A stretch of DNA of 64,000 nt from an uncultured Oscillospiraceae bacterium (GTDB taxonomy: Bacteria; Bacillota; Clostridia; Oscillospirales; Acutalibacteraceae): positions 62,001-126,000 of the forward strand of contig URQB01000002.1 of the NCBI GenBank assembly GCA_900549825.1, written 5' to 3'. The notes beneath the pieces are model-generated. The model was given only the letters and a program-made list of their open reading frames with translations. It was not told the origin of the DNA and ran no database searches. Shown here one piece after another: positions 1-8,209 of the stretch. Numbering within the stretch: the stretch's first letter is position 1; each line of letters opens with the position of its first letter. The position numbers were made by a program, and so were the translations under genes.

Positions 1-2
1 CG

Positions 3-56
3 GACGGTCAGGCAAGGGAATATCTGCAGATCTGCTCAGAATCCCTGGAAAAATAA
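3..56 (+). CDS. C-terminal end of an unidentified gene (partial at window edge)
   Basis: Seventeen codons are open from the window edge to a TAA at 54-56 and end in ...QICSESLEK. The stop lies 15 bases before the HPr start codon, and the HPr ribosome site (AAAGGAG) begins just after it, so the two genes are probably co-transcribed. The fragment is too short to identify; a gene linked to PTS or phosphorelay function would fit the neighbour, but that is only inference. Confidence 0.45.
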   Translation, partial: DGQAREYLQICSESLEK

Positions 57-71
57 AAGGAGTGTACACAA

Positions 72-350
72 ATGTATTCTAAAAAAACGACTGTTATCAA
101 TCGAACCGGTCTTCATGCGAGGCCCGCGTCACAATTCACTGAGATGGCCAAAAGATTCAGCAGCCGGATCCAGATATCGAATTTGAGTTTGGATGATGAG
201 GATACTATCGGCAATGCCAAATCGATTATTTCCGTTCTTGCGCTCGGAATGGGGCAGGGCAGCCAGATCGAAATTTTTGCCGTTGGCGAGGACGAACAGG
301 AGGCGGTTGATTCTCTGATCGCACTGGTTGACAGCGGCTTTGGTGAATAA
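72..350 (+). CDS. ptsH: HPr family phosphocarrier protein
   Basis: This 92-aa cytoplasmic protein matches HPr, which carries phosphate from PEP via enzyme I to PTS sugar permeases. The phospho-acceptor His15 sits in TGLHARPA, the canonical N-terminal motif. A conserved serine in AKSIISVL (about residue 51, equivalent to Ser46 after a small insertion) is the usual HPr-kinase site of Gram-positive HPr, so a role in CcpA-type catabolite control is possible. A good Shine-Dalgarno (AAAGGAG) precedes the ATG. It follows another gene closely and no enzyme I gene follows, so it may be an HPr-like paralogue instead of the main ptsH. Length is close to the family norm of 85-90. Confidence 0.88.
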   Translation: MYSKKTTVINRTGLHARPASQFTEMAKRFSSRIQISNLSLDDEDTIGNAKSIISVLALGMGQGSQIEIFAVGEDEQEAVDSLIALVDSGFGE

Positions 351-503
351 CAGGAGCGGCGTCGCAATGCCTGGTTCCGGGCGGACAGGGCTTCCGGATT
401 GCACGGCGGCAACCAGTGGCCTGCACTGCATGAGAAAGGCAGGGCTTCGTTACCAGTCCGCTTGGGCCGGGACGGGCTGTAAAGAATGAATGCTCATATG
501 ATA

Positions 504-549
504 AAAGCGCCTTCCGTTGCAGAGCAGCATCTGCAATGGAAGGCGCTTT
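504..549. terminator. Hairpin with terminator character
   Basis: A 12-bp perfect stem (AAAGCGCCTTCC / GGAAGGCGCTTT) encloses a further partly paired loop. T-rich sequence follows only on the minus strand (TTTTATCAT), so it would terminate minus transcription best, but it may also end the HPr message. Confidence 0.5.
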
Positions 550-896
550 GCTATCCTCATATCCTGCCGCCGATTGGTGCGTCGGCAAATTGATGAAACA
601 GCCGATGCGCTGTACACTCTGTATGGTCTTGATGTGCTCCGTTCCTCTTACCGTAATTTCGCATCGATATGTGCACTTTGTGGCATGAAATCGTTTCAGA
701 CGGATTGCCTGTTGGGCTCCAATCAATCCGCTTCCGACAGCGTCAATATGCTGCTGCGGGGAAAGAACCTTTGGAAGTGGGAAGAAGCAGAGGCTGTGTC
801 TCACAACGTTCTGTTTGAATCGGAGAGAGCATAACGCAGAGATTTTAAAATGGCCACACAAAATGGCCACACACGTTTTTCAGGATACTTGTGAAG

Positions 897-930
897 GCTG
901 CTGCAAATTTATTTTGCGGCAGCTTTTATT
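897..930 (+). terminator. Rho-independent terminator
   Basis: GCTGCTGCAAA pairs with TTTTGCGGCAGC (one mismatch) around a short AT loop and is followed by TTTTATT. It closes whatever plus-strand transcription enters from the HPr side. Confidence 0.65.
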
Positions 931-1067
931 GCAAAATGGAAAAACTGCAAAATGAAATTTTTATTGTGTTTTCCTGCAAACCGAAAAAATTTGGCGATAT
1001 TTTTATCGTTTGTTCTTTTTTGGAATTGCGCGCGTAGATATTGCGTATGGAAGACTCGGAAACGAGG

Positions 1068-1095
1068 TTGACACAGTAATTTTTTTGGATATTAT
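1068..1095 (+). promoter_or_regulatory. Sigma-A promoter for the Lrp gene
   Basis: TTGACA at 1068-1073 and TATTAT at 1090-1095 with a 16-bp spacer in an AT-rich region. The 5' leader would be about 190 nt, long enough to hold Lrp-type operator sites; several AT-rich partial repeats (TAGATT, TAGAAT) lie between 1096 and 1140. Confidence 0.6.
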
Positions 1096-1296
1096 CTATA
1101 AATAGAATAGATTCTTTTCTACGATAGATTTATCGGCAAAATATTTTTGGAATTGTTTCGTTGATAAATTTAAAAAGCTGATTATTTTTTGTAATATAGT
1201 ACACTTATAAAAATTTTTAGGTAAAAATTCTATTCATATTTACTATTTCCTGCAATCGGGTTATGATGAATAAAAAGAAGACCGGAGGGAACAGGT

Positions 1297-1752
1297 TTGG
1301 ACAGTATTGATGTGAAGATTTTGAGCTGCCTGAGAGAGAATGCCCGGCAGAACGCTTCGGCCATCGGAGAATATGTCAACATGTCTGTATCCGCGGTGAT
1401 CGAACGGATCAAGAAGCTGGAAAACAGCGGGATCATCCAGCAGTACACCCTGCTGCTGGATACCAAAAAGATTGGCAAGGATATTTCAGCGTTTATCTCC
1501 GTCAGCCTGGAGCATCCGAAATATAACGAGGGCTTTATCGAGAATGTCAAGCAAAACCCGCAGATCACAGAATGCCACTATATCACCGGCGATTTTGACT
1601 TTCTGCTCAAGGTGATCACCGGCTCCACGCAGGAGCTGGAGGCGGTGCTCAATGAGATCAAGTGCATTCACGGTGTGTCCCTGACCAAGACACTGGTGGT
1701 GCTTTCGACGATGAAGAACGAGTATTCCGTGTTGCCCAATCCAATCAAATAA
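1297..1752 (+). CDS. Lrp/AsnC family transcriptional regulator
   Basis: 151 aa. The N-terminal winged helix starts at residue 1 (DSIDVKILSCLRENARQNAS) with the recognition helix in MSVSAVIERIKKLENSGII; residues ~65-145 form the RAM ligand-binding domain (ITECHYITGDFDFLLKV, the glycine turn typical of effector binding). The start is TTG, set by GGAGGG seven bases upstream. It stands alone just before the transhydrogenase operon in the same direction, so it may control that operon or itself in response to an amino acid. Which amino acid cannot be told from sequence. Confidence 0.9.
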   Translation: MDSIDVKILSCLRENARQNASAIGEYVNMSVSAVIERIKKLENSGIIQQYTLLLDTKKIGKDISAFISVSLEHPKYNEGFIENVKQNPQITECHYITGDFDFLLKVITGSTQELEAVLNEIKCIHGVSLTKTLVVLSTMKNEYSVLPNPIK

Positions 1753-1836
1753 GTGCGAAAAGCCCAGAGGGGACGAAGATGGTATGGGCTTTGCAAATAA
1801 ATTCTGACAGAGAATGAGAGAGAGGAAGGTTTTTTT

Positions 1837-2994
1837 ATGATCATCGGTATTCCAAAGGAGATCATGCATGGGGAGCGCCGTGTGTCGGCCATCCCGGAAA
1901 CGGTTCTGAAGCTGAAAAACGACGGGCATACCATTCTGGTGGAAAAGGGCGCAGGGGAAGGCTCCTTTTTCCATGACGACCAGTATGTCGCGGCGGGTGC
2001 CCAGATCGTGGACGATGTGGCGAAGCTGTATGAGCGGGCGGAATTGATCCTGAAGGTCAAGGAGCCGCTGTTTAACGAGGAAAAAAATTGCTCTGAAATT
2101 GATATGATGCACAAAGGGCAGTATTTAATTACCTTTATCCATCCGGCTTCCCCTGTCAACCACGAAATGGTGAAGTCGATGGCGGCAAAGGGCGTCATCA
2201 GCCTGACGCTCGACGGCGTTCCGCGGATTTCCCGCGCACAGAATATGGACGCCCTGACCTCTATGAGCACTTGCGCCGGCTATAAGGGAATGCTGATTGC
2301 GGCGAATGACCTCGCCAAATTTGTCCCGCAGATTTTCTGCGCGGTTGGCATGATCAAGCCGATCAACGCGCTGGTCATTGGTACAGGCGTCGGCGGCCTG
2401 CAGGCCATCGCCACGGCCAAGCGGCTGGGCGCCGTCGTGTATGCGGCGGATATCCGGCCCGACGCGGTAGAGCAGGCAAAGAGCCTCGGCGCGAAAATTG
2501 TGGACACAGGTGTTCCCGCAGAAATCGCGGTGGGCGAGGGCGGATACGCCAATGAGCTGCCGGAGGAATGGCTGCTCCATGAGCGTGAGGTGCTGGCAGG
2601 CGTTGTGCCGGATATGGATATCGTCTTCTGCAGCGCGCTGGTGCCCAGCCGCATTGCGCCTGTGCTGTTGACGGAGGAAATGGTTGCCTCCATGCAGCCC
2701 GGCGCTGTGATCGTGGATATCTCCATCGACCAGGGCGGCAACTGCGCGATCACCACGCCCGGTGAGACGGCGGTCAAACACCATGTGACGATCGAAGGCA
2801 TCAAGAATATCCCCGGGATGCTGCCGACGAGCTCCACCTGGATGTTTGCGAACAATATTTATCATCTGGTGAAATACCTGACCAAGGATGGGCAGATTGC
2901 CCTGCAGCGCGGCGACGAGATCGTTGCGAAGACGCTGACGACGATCGACGGCGAGATCGTCCACGCCGGCGCCAGGGAGGCCATGGGAATCTGA
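1837..2994 (+). CDS. pntAA: Proton-translocating NAD(P)+ transhydrogenase subunit alpha part 1 (domain I)
   Basis: 385 aa, related to alanine dehydrogenase, with the NAD-binding Rossmann motif VIGTGVGGLQAIATAKRLG near residue 180 and the N-terminal signature IGIPKEIMHGERRVSAIPE. It is assigned to transhydrogenase, not alanine dehydrogenase, because the next two genes encode the membrane part and the beta subunit. As domain I it binds NAD(H) on the cytoplasmic side and exchanges hydride with NADP(H) on domain III, coupled to proton flow. The split alpha subunit (pntAA + pntAB) is usual in Firmicutes. A GGAAGG ribosome site precedes the ATG. Confidence 0.93.
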   Translation: MIIGIPKEIMHGERRVSAIPETVLKLKNDGHTILVEKGAGEGSFFHDDQYVAAGAQIVDDVAKLYERAELILKVKEPLFNEEKNCSEIDMMHKGQYLITFIHPASPVNHEMVKSMAAKGVISLTLDGVPRISRAQNMDALTSMSTCAGYKGMLIAANDLAKFVPQIFCAVGMIKPINALVIGTGVGGLQAIATAKRLGAVVYAADIRPDAVEQAKSLGAKIVDTGVPAEIAVGEGGYANELPEEWLLHEREVLAGVVPDMDIVFCSALVPSRIAPVLLTEEMVASMQPGAVIVDISIDQGGNCAITTPGETAVKHHVTIEGIKNIPGMLPTSSTWMFANNIYHLVKYLTKDGQIALQRGDEIVAKTLTTIDGEIVHAGAREAMGI

Positions 2995-3071
2995 CCGGAG
3001 TTTATGGAGAAGATCGAAAGGGGCGATGGCGCGTAAAAACGTTATCGCCTTTTTGAAAAGGAGGATTCAGA

Positions 3072-3374
3072 ATGCATCCGATTTTATTGGTGCTGATCTT
3101 TATTGTGGCCACCATTGTGGGATATTTGCTGATCAAGAATGTCCCGAGCCTTCTGCACACGCCGCTGATGTCCGGCATGAACGCCCTGTCCGGCATTACG
3201 GTGCTCGGCGCGCTGGCGGCGACGGGGGCCGCCGTATCCACCGGTAGTAAGGCCCTTGGCTTTCTCGCAATCTTTCTGGCGATGCTCAATGTGGCAGGCG
3301 GCTTCGGGGTGACGCACCGGATGCTGCGCATGTTCCACCATAAGGGAGAAAAGGAGGGCATACGCAATGAGTAA
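3072..3374 (+). CDS. pntAB: Transhydrogenase subunit alpha part 2 (membrane domain)
   Basis: 100 aa with three hydrophobic segments (about residues 4-21, 35-55 and 62-82) and the conserved HTPLMSGMNALSGI motif of the PntA membrane domain. AAAGGAGG lies just upstream. Its stop overlaps the start of pntB by eight bases, which suggests translational coupling. Together with the PntB membrane helices it forms the proton channel (domain II). Confidence 0.92.
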   Translation: MHPILLVLIFIVATIVGYLLIKNVPSLLHTPLMSGMNALSGITVLGALAATGAAVSTGSKALGFLAIFLAMLNVAGGFGVTHRMLRMFHHKGEKEGIRNE

Positions 3375-5313
3375 CCTCGCCTATTACATCGTCTGCGGTG
3401 TGCTTGTGGCTGGCGTATTAGGCGGCATTGCCATGATGAGCCGGGTGAAAACCGCTGTGGCGGGCAATGCGCTCAGCGCCGTCTGTACGGCTGCCGCCAT
3501 CTTCGTAACACTTTATAAATATCATCTGCTCACACAGGCAGGGCTCTGGATCTGCCTTGCGCTGGGCCTTGCGGTGGGCCTGGTTGGCGCTTATCGCGTC
3601 AAGATGATCCAGATGCCGCAGACAGTTGCCCTGCTCAACGGCTTCGGCGGCGCGGCCTCCGCGCTGGTGGCCGCGGTTTCCCTGATGGAAGGGCTCAGGG
3701 GGATTTTTTCGCTGGTCACGGCGGGGCTTGCGCTCGCTGTCGGCATGATTACACTGACCGGCAGTCTCATTGCCGCCGGAAAGCTCCAGAAGCTGATTGC
3801 TCAGCGCCCGGTCGTTTGGAAGGGTCACTCTGTGATTGTGGGGAGCTCCATTGTGCTTACATTGGCAACTGTGATCCTGACGGCTGTCCCGGCGGTGCCT
3901 GTGTTCGTATCAATCCTGCTGTGTGCGGTATGCAGCGGTTTCTTCGGCGTGGCGTTTGCCATCCGGGTCGGCGGAGCCGATATGCCGATTACGATCTCCC
4001 TGCTCAATTCGCTCTCCGGTGTGGCAGGCGCAATTGCTGGCATGGCGATCGGAGACCCGCTGCTGGTCGCCATCGGCGGCGTGGTGGGCGCTTCGGGGCT
4101 CCTGCTCACACAGATCATGTGCCGCGCGATGAACCGCCATTTGGGCGATATCCTGCTGGGCAAAACGTCCACGCCCGCGAAAAAGGAACAGGCGGCGCCG
4201 GCGGCTGTAACTGCAGAGGAATCAGCTGCGCAGCCGGTACGGGAAACGGCCTGTGCGGAGACTTCTCCCGCAGAGATTCTCCGGCAGGCGAAGAATGTGA
4301 TCATCGTCCCCGGTTATGGTATGGCGCTGGCCCAGGCGCAGCAGACCGTCAAGCAGCTTGCGGACTTACTGGAATCCCGCGGCGCACAGGTGCGCTTTGC
4401 CATCCACCCGGTGGCGGGGCGAATGCCCGGGCACATGAATGTATTGCTGTGCGAAGCGGACGTTCCGTACGAGCAGCTCTATGAGATGGAAGCGATCAAC
4501 GGCGATTTCAGGGACTGCGACGTATCCCTCGTCATCGGTGCAAACGACGTGGTCAATCCTGCGGCGAATACGGCGGAGGGGACGCCGATTTATGGCATGC
4601 CGGTGCTCAATGTAGCGGACGCAAAGCATGTGATCATCTGCAATTATGACCTGAAGCCTGGCTATGCCGGAGTGGAAAATCCGTTGTACCATAAAAAAGA
4701 GGGCGTGAGCCTGCTGTTGGGCGATGCAAAGGATACCCTTCGTACCCTTTGCGACGGCCTCAGCGCACCGGAGGCGGAGCCTGCGGCAGAGGAGCAGGCG
4801 GAGGCCCCGGAAGAAAATGCGGGCGAGTTGTTGCACGAAGCCAAAGAGGTGATTATCGTCCCCGGATACGGCATGGCGCTCGCGCAGGCGCAAAAGCTCG
4901 TGAAACAGCTTGCGGATAAGCTGGAGCGGCAGGGGACGCAGGTGAAATTTGCGATCCATCCGGTGGCCGGCAGAATGCCGGGGCACATGAACGTGCTGCT
5001 GTGCGAGGCGGACGTTCCGTATGAACAGCTTTATGAGATGGACGCGATCGACAGCGAATTCAAGGAATGCGATGTGGCGATGGTCATTGGCGCGAACGAC
5101 GTGGTCAACCCGGCGGCGAATACGGCGGAAGGCACGCCGATCTACGGGATGCCGGTTTTAAGCGTCGATCAGGCAAAGCATGTGATCATCTGCAATTATG
5201 ATCTGAAGCCCGGCTATGCCGGCGTGGACAATCCGCTGTATCATAAGCCGGGCGTGACCTTACTGCTTGGCGATGCGCAGGCCACCCTGCAATCACTGCT
5301 GACGAGCGTATAA
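3367..5313 (+). CDS. pntB: Transhydrogenase subunit beta with two tandem NADP-binding domains
   Basis: 648 aa, whereas ordinary PntB is about 460 aa. Residues 1-~270 are the hydrophobic domain II. A low-complexity Ala/Glu linker leads to a first domain III (residues ~303-465: VIIVPGYGMALAQAQ, HPVAGRMPGHMNVLL, GANDVVNPAA, NYDLKPGYAGVENPLY). A second Ala/Glu linker leads to a second complete domain III (~486-648) with the same motifs. By eye the copies are about 80% identical in protein but differ at many third codon positions. Both keep the NADP fold motifs, so both may bind NADP(H). The gene ends the operon before a strong terminator. Confidence 0.92.
   Translation: MSNLAYYIVCGVLVAGVLGGIAMMSRVKTAVAGNALSAVCTAAAIFVTLYKYHLLTQAGLWICLALGLAVGLVGAYRVKMIQMPQTVALLNGFGGAASALVAAVSLMEGLRGIFSLVTAGLALAVGMITLTGSLIAAGKLQKLIAQRPVVWKGHSVIVGSSIVLTLATVILTAVPAVPVFVSILLCAVCSGFFGVAFAIRVGGADMPITISLLNSLSGVAGAIAGMAIGDPLLVAIGGVVGASGLLLTQIMCRAMNRHLGDILLGKTSTPAKKEQAAPAAVTAEESAAQPVRETACAETSPAEILRQAKNVIIVPGYGMALAQAQQTVKQLADLLESRGAQVRFAIHPVAGRMPGHMNVLLCEADVPYEQLYEMEAINGDFRDCDVSLVIGANDVVNPAANTAEGTPIYGMPVLNVADAKHVIICNYDLKPGYAGVENPLYHKKEGVSLLLGDAKDTLRTLCDGLSAPEAEPAAEEQAEAPEENAGELLHEAKEVIIVPGYGMALAQAQKLVKQLADKLERQGTQVKFAIHPVAGRMPGHMNVLLCEADVPYEQLYEMDAIDSEFKECDVAMVIGANDVVNPAANTAEGTPIYGMPVLSVDQAKHVIICNYDLKPGYAGVDNPLYHKPGVTLLLGDAQATLQSLLTSV
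4272..5310 (+). repeat. In-frame tandem duplication of the PntB domain III coding region
   Basis: Two ~490-bp units (about 4272-4765 and 4828-5310) separated by an Ala/Glu-rich linker. They encode near-identical proteins but diverge at synonymous sites, so the duplication is old and kept under protein-level selection; it is not an assembly artefact of identical copies. Confidence 0.85.
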
Positions 5314-5339
5314 CGCAAAAAGGGAGAGAACAATATAGA

Positions 5340-5396
5340 GGAAAGGGGGCCTTCCCCGCGCGGAATTTTTGTTTCGCCGGGGCGGGCCTCTTTTCC
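5340..5396 (+). terminator. Terminator of the pnt operon
   Basis: A long GC-rich hairpin (GGAAAGGGGGCC...GGGCCTCTTTTCC with inner TCCCCG/CGGGGC) 25 bases after the pntB stop. Confidence 0.65.
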
Positions 5397-5454
5397 ATAG
5401 CTTGACGGGCGTGGTATCATAAGGATAGAGAAAGAACTGGAAAGGGTGATCTGA

Positions 5455-5979
5455 ATGCTTTCAAATGACGTGTTGGCCAATATCAGGAGCCGCCGCAGTA
5501 TCCGAACCTATTTGGCGAAACAGATAGAGGATGAAAAGCTTGACCTTGTGCTGGAGGCGGGAACTTATGCTCCGACGGGCCGGGGCGCGCAGTCCCCTGT
5601 GATTGTATCCGTTCAGAACCCGGAGACGCTCCGGACGCTCTCCGCGATGAACGCGCGCGTGATGGGGACGGATTCCGACCCGTATTACGGCGCGCCCACC
5701 GTCGTGCTCGTCTTTGCGGACGCTTCCCGTAACACCTGCGTAGAGGATGGGAGCTGCGTATTGGAAAATATGATGCTCGCCGCCCATGCGCTCGGGCTCG
5801 GCTCCTGCTGGGTTCACCGGGAACGTCAGATGTTTGAAATGGAGCAGGGCAAGGCGCTGATGAAGCAATGGGGCCTTTCTGAGCATTTGATCGGCGTTGG
5901 CGCCATTGCGCTGGGCTATCCGGCCGGGGAGACGCCGCAGGCGGCAAAGCGCAAGGATGGCTATCTGGTGAAGGTGTAA
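5455..5979 (+). CDS. Nitroreductase family protein
   Basis: 174 aa, FMN-dependent nitroreductase fold. The N-terminal RSRRSIRTYLAKQIEDEKL is the usual FMN-binding start (Arg-Arg-Ser-Ile-Arg), followed by AGTYAPTGRGAQSP, and GVGAIALGYPAGETPQAAKRK matches the C-terminal signature. Members reduce nitro compounds, quinones or flavins with NAD(P)H; the physiological substrate is unknown. It stands alone between two terminators with AAAGGGTGATCTG before the ATG. Confidence 0.88.
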   Translation: MLSNDVLANIRSRRSIRTYLAKQIEDEKLDLVLEAGTYAPTGRGAQSPVIVSVQNPETLRTLSAMNARVMGTDSDPYYGAPTVVLVFADASRNTCVEDGSCVLENMMLAAHALGLGSCWVHRERQMFEMEQGKALMKQWGLSEHLIGVGAIALGYPAGETPQAAKRKDGYLVKV

Positions 5980-6033
5980 GAGAGAAAATCCGCCATTCGA
6001 CAATGGTTACTAAACGATGTGCCTGCTATCAAA

Positions 6034-6074
6034 CGCCTGCCGATCCCGGTCCGGGATCGGCAGGCGATCTTTTT
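6034..6074 (+). terminator. Rho-independent terminator
   Basis: A near-perfect 16-bp stem (CGCCTGCCGATCCCGG / CCGGGATCGGCAGGCG) with essentially no loop excess, followed by ATCTTTTTGG. It ends the nitroreductase gene and lies just beyond the 3' end of the convergent merR gene. Confidence 0.85.
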
Positions 6075-6110
6075 GGGGAACCCCTCATTCCGATTGTTTG
6101 ATAGTGTTTT

Positions 6111-6935
6111 TCAGGAGGTTTTCTGTTTCACAGGATAGCATACTTCTGTGACCAGTTCCTCCGGATTCTGCGTCTGCGCGGGGCTGACATGATAGATGCT
6201 GAATGCCGCACCGTCAAATTCGTATCCGTTATCCCGCACCCAGCAGGCTACCGCTTCGTTCGCCTCCGTGATTTTTTCATAGCTGCCCTGATAGGTTGCT
6301 GAAGCAATCTGGATCGCGGGGACTGTTTTAAACCGGACATGCTCCGTATCCGGATAACTGCCCGTTACTGCGATCTGGATTTCCACATCCACGTCGCTCT
6401 CCTTATAGCCTTCGTCATGATAGACGGCGAGGCTGTAGCACGGGTCCGCCACCTGGAGATGCAGGTGCGCGGTTTCCCGCTGCAATGTGTTCCAGAGGAT
6501 CTGCTCCTGATCGTAAGCGGGGATCACCTGCCGCACGCTTGCGACCTGTCGTTCGGGCATTTGTTTTAAAGTGACATCATAGTTCATCGTTCCATCATCC
6601 TTTCCGAGCCGCTCTATCGCGGTCTCCAGCAGTTTAAGTCGGTAGACTGTCTCTTCAGCCTCGGCCTTCAGCTCCGTTTGCCTTTGCGTCAGGAAGGCGG
6701 AGAGCGCCTCCGGGTCGTCGTAGCGGCGCAGGATTTCCGGAATCGCCGCCAAGCGGAAGCCCATATCCTTGAGCGCCATGATCCGCACGGCTACCGGAAG
6801 CTGCGCTTCGCTGTAATACCGGTAGCCGGTGAAGGCGTCCACATGCTCCGGGGTCAGCAGGCCGAGTTCGTCGTAATGGCGCAGCATCCGGATGCTGATT
6901 TGCGCCAGCTTTGAGAAATCGCCGATTTTTACCAT
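6111..6935 (-). CDS. MerR family regulator with GyrI-like effector-binding domain (BmrR type)
   Basis: 274 aa. Residues 1-70 are the MerR helix-turn-helix (VKIGDFSKLAQISIRMLRHY, then LGLLTP and TGYRYYS), 75-110 the coiled-coil dimer helix, and ~120-270 a GyrI-like domain (MPERQVASVRQVIPAYDQEQ ... EHVRFKTVPAIQIASATYQG) of the kind that binds hydrophobic or cationic drugs. It should twist its own promoter, which has the telltale 19-bp spacer (6974-7004). No efflux pump is adjacent, so the target may be elsewhere or only itself. Confidence 0.9.
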   Translation of the reverse strand: MVKIGDFSKLAQISIRMLRHYDELGLLTPEHVDAFTGYRYYSEAQLPVAVRIMALKDMGFRLAAIPEILRRYDDPEALSAFLTQRQTELKAEAEETVYRLKLLETAIERLGKDDGTMNYDVTLKQMPERQVASVRQVIPAYDQEQILWNTLQRETAHLHLQVADPCYSLAVYHDEGYKESDVDVEIQIAVTGSYPDTEHVRFKTVPAIQIASATYQGSYEKITEANEAVACWVRDNGYEFDGAAFSIYHVSPAQTQNPEELVTEVCYPVKQKTS

Positions 6936-6973
6936 TTTGTCATCTCCACATATGTGTTTTTGAGCTCAGGATT

Positions 6974-7004
6974 AGAATAAACGATATCACAGTGTGAGAG
7001 TCAA
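6974..7004 (-). promoter_or_regulatory. MerR-type promoter with 19-bp spacer
   Basis: On the minus strand TTGACT (6999-7004) and TATTCT (6974-6979) are 19 bp apart, two more than normal, which is the hallmark of MerR-activated promoters. The spacer holds the dyad TCACAGTGTGA (6987-6997), a likely operator. It drives the merR gene 38 bases downstream. Confidence 0.72.
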
Positions 7005-7015
7005 GAGGAAAAATG

Positions 7016-7053
7016 AAAAAATGGAGATGCGTTTTTAGCATCTCCATTTTTAT
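7016..7053 (-). terminator. Terminator of galE
   Basis: AAATGGAGATGC / GCATCTCCATTT hairpin with T-runs on both sides; it lies 15 bases past the galE stop and upstream of the merR promoter, and can work in both directions. Confidence 0.8.
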
Positions 7054-7067
7054 GTGCCCTTCTCGTT

Positions 7068-8090
7068 TTAGTCCTCGTCCGGATATCCGTTTGGGTTCTG
7101 CTTCTGCCAGCGCCAGCTGTCCTCGCACATCTCTTCAATGCCGCGCGCCGCTGTCCAGCCGAGCTCCTTCGCCGCCTTCGAAGGATCGGAATAGCAGGTG
7201 GCAATGTCGCCCGGGCGGCGGTCTACCACCTGATAGTTGATCTTGACGCCGGAGGCCTTTTCAAAGGCATGCACCACATCGAGCACGCTGTAACCGACGC
7301 CGGTGCCAAGATTGTAGATGTCGACGCCGCTCTTTTCCGCGCACTTTTCGACCGCTTTGACATGGCCGAGCGCCAGGTCGACGACATGGATGTAATCGCG
7401 CACGCCCGTTCCGTCCGGCGTGTCGTAGTCGTCGCCATAAACCTGAAGCTGCGGCCGCTTGCCGATGGCGACCTGTGTGATATAAGGCATGAGGTTGTTT
7501 GGGATCCCATTGGGGTCCTCGCCGATGCGGCCGCTCTTATGCGCCCCGATGGGGTTGAAGTAGCGCAGCAGAGTGATGCCCCAATCATGATCGGCCTTGT
7601 AGAGGTCCTGCAGAATTTGCTCGATTATGAGCTTCGTGGTGCCGTAGGGGTTCGTCGTGCCGCCCGCGGGCATGTCTTCACGCAGAGGGGAGGGATTATT
7701 CATGCCGTAGACAGTGGCGGAGGAGCTGAATACTATTTTTTTGACGCCTGCGTCGCGCATCGCTTCGCACAGCGTGACCGTACCGCCGACATTGTTTTCA
7801 TAGTATTCCAGCGGCTTGACGCAGGACTCGCCGACTGCTTTCAGGCCGGCAAAGTGGATGACCGCGTCGATAGTTTCCTTCTGGAAGATGTGGTCAAGGC
7901 CCGCGCGGTCGCGGATATCGCACTCATAAAAGCCGAATTCCTTGCCGCTGAGCTCGCCAATCCGGCGCAGGACTTCCCTCTTGCTGTTGTAAAAGTTATC
8001 GAGTATAATAACTTCATAGCCTGCCTTGAGCAGCTCGATGCAGGTATGGCTGCCGATATATCCGGCGCCGCCGGTGACCAGAATCGTCAT
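7068..8090 (-). CDS. galE: UDP-glucose 4-epimerase
   Basis: 340 aa, full length for GalE. It has the NAD-binding GGAGYIGSHT motif at residues 7-16, the SSSATVYG segment with the catalytic Ser, and the active-site Tyr-Lys pair in YGTTK. It interconverts UDP-glucose and UDP-galactose in the Leloir pathway and supplies UDP-galactose for surface glycans; a beta-galactosidase and a sugar-phosphate transferase are encoded ~22 kb away. It is a single-gene unit with its own terminator. Confidence 0.95.
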   Translation of the reverse strand: MTILVTGGAGYIGSHTCIELLKAGYEVIILDNFYNSKREVLRRIGELSGKEFGFYECDIRDRAGLDHIFQKETIDAVIHFAGLKAVGESCVKPLEYYENNVGGTVTLCEAMRDAGVKKIVFSSSATVYGMNNPSPLREDMPAGGTTNPYGTTKLIIEQILQDLYKADHDWGITLLRYFNPIGAHKSGRIGEDPNGIPNNLMPYITQVAIGKRPQLQVYGDDYDTPDGTGVRDYIHVVDLALGHVKAVEKCAEKSGVDIYNLGTGVGYSVLDVVHAFEKASGVKINYQVVDRRPGDIATCYSDPSKAAKELGWTAARGIEEMCEDSWRWQKQNPNGYPDED

Positions 8091-8209
8091 GATAAACTCC
8101 TCCCTGATGTTAGAAAATAGGGCGCGATTCCCGCTTTCCCTGTATTCATTATAGCGCAGGAATACGGGAAAACCAATAGGGAGTTTATCAAATCATGAGA
8201 GGAAAAAGC

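Larger units (their letters stand above)
351..1296. other. Long intergenic region; no convincing gene
   Basis: About 945 bases separate HPr from the Lrp-type gene. Open frames here (for example 517-834 on the plus strand) have no recognisable domain or ribosome site. It holds two hairpins (504-549 and 897-930), a short tandem of ATGGCCACACA near 850-875, and from about 950 a strongly AT-rich stretch ending in a good promoter. It may contain decayed coding sequence before 840. Confidence 0.5.

Noticed and set aside
226..870. 214-codon minus-strand frame
   Set aside because: Overlaps HPr and a terminator hairpin, has no recognisable motif and no ribosome site.
1837..2994. Alanine dehydrogenase
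   Set aside because: The fold is shared, but pntAB and pntB follow in an operon, so domain I of transhydrogenase is the better call.
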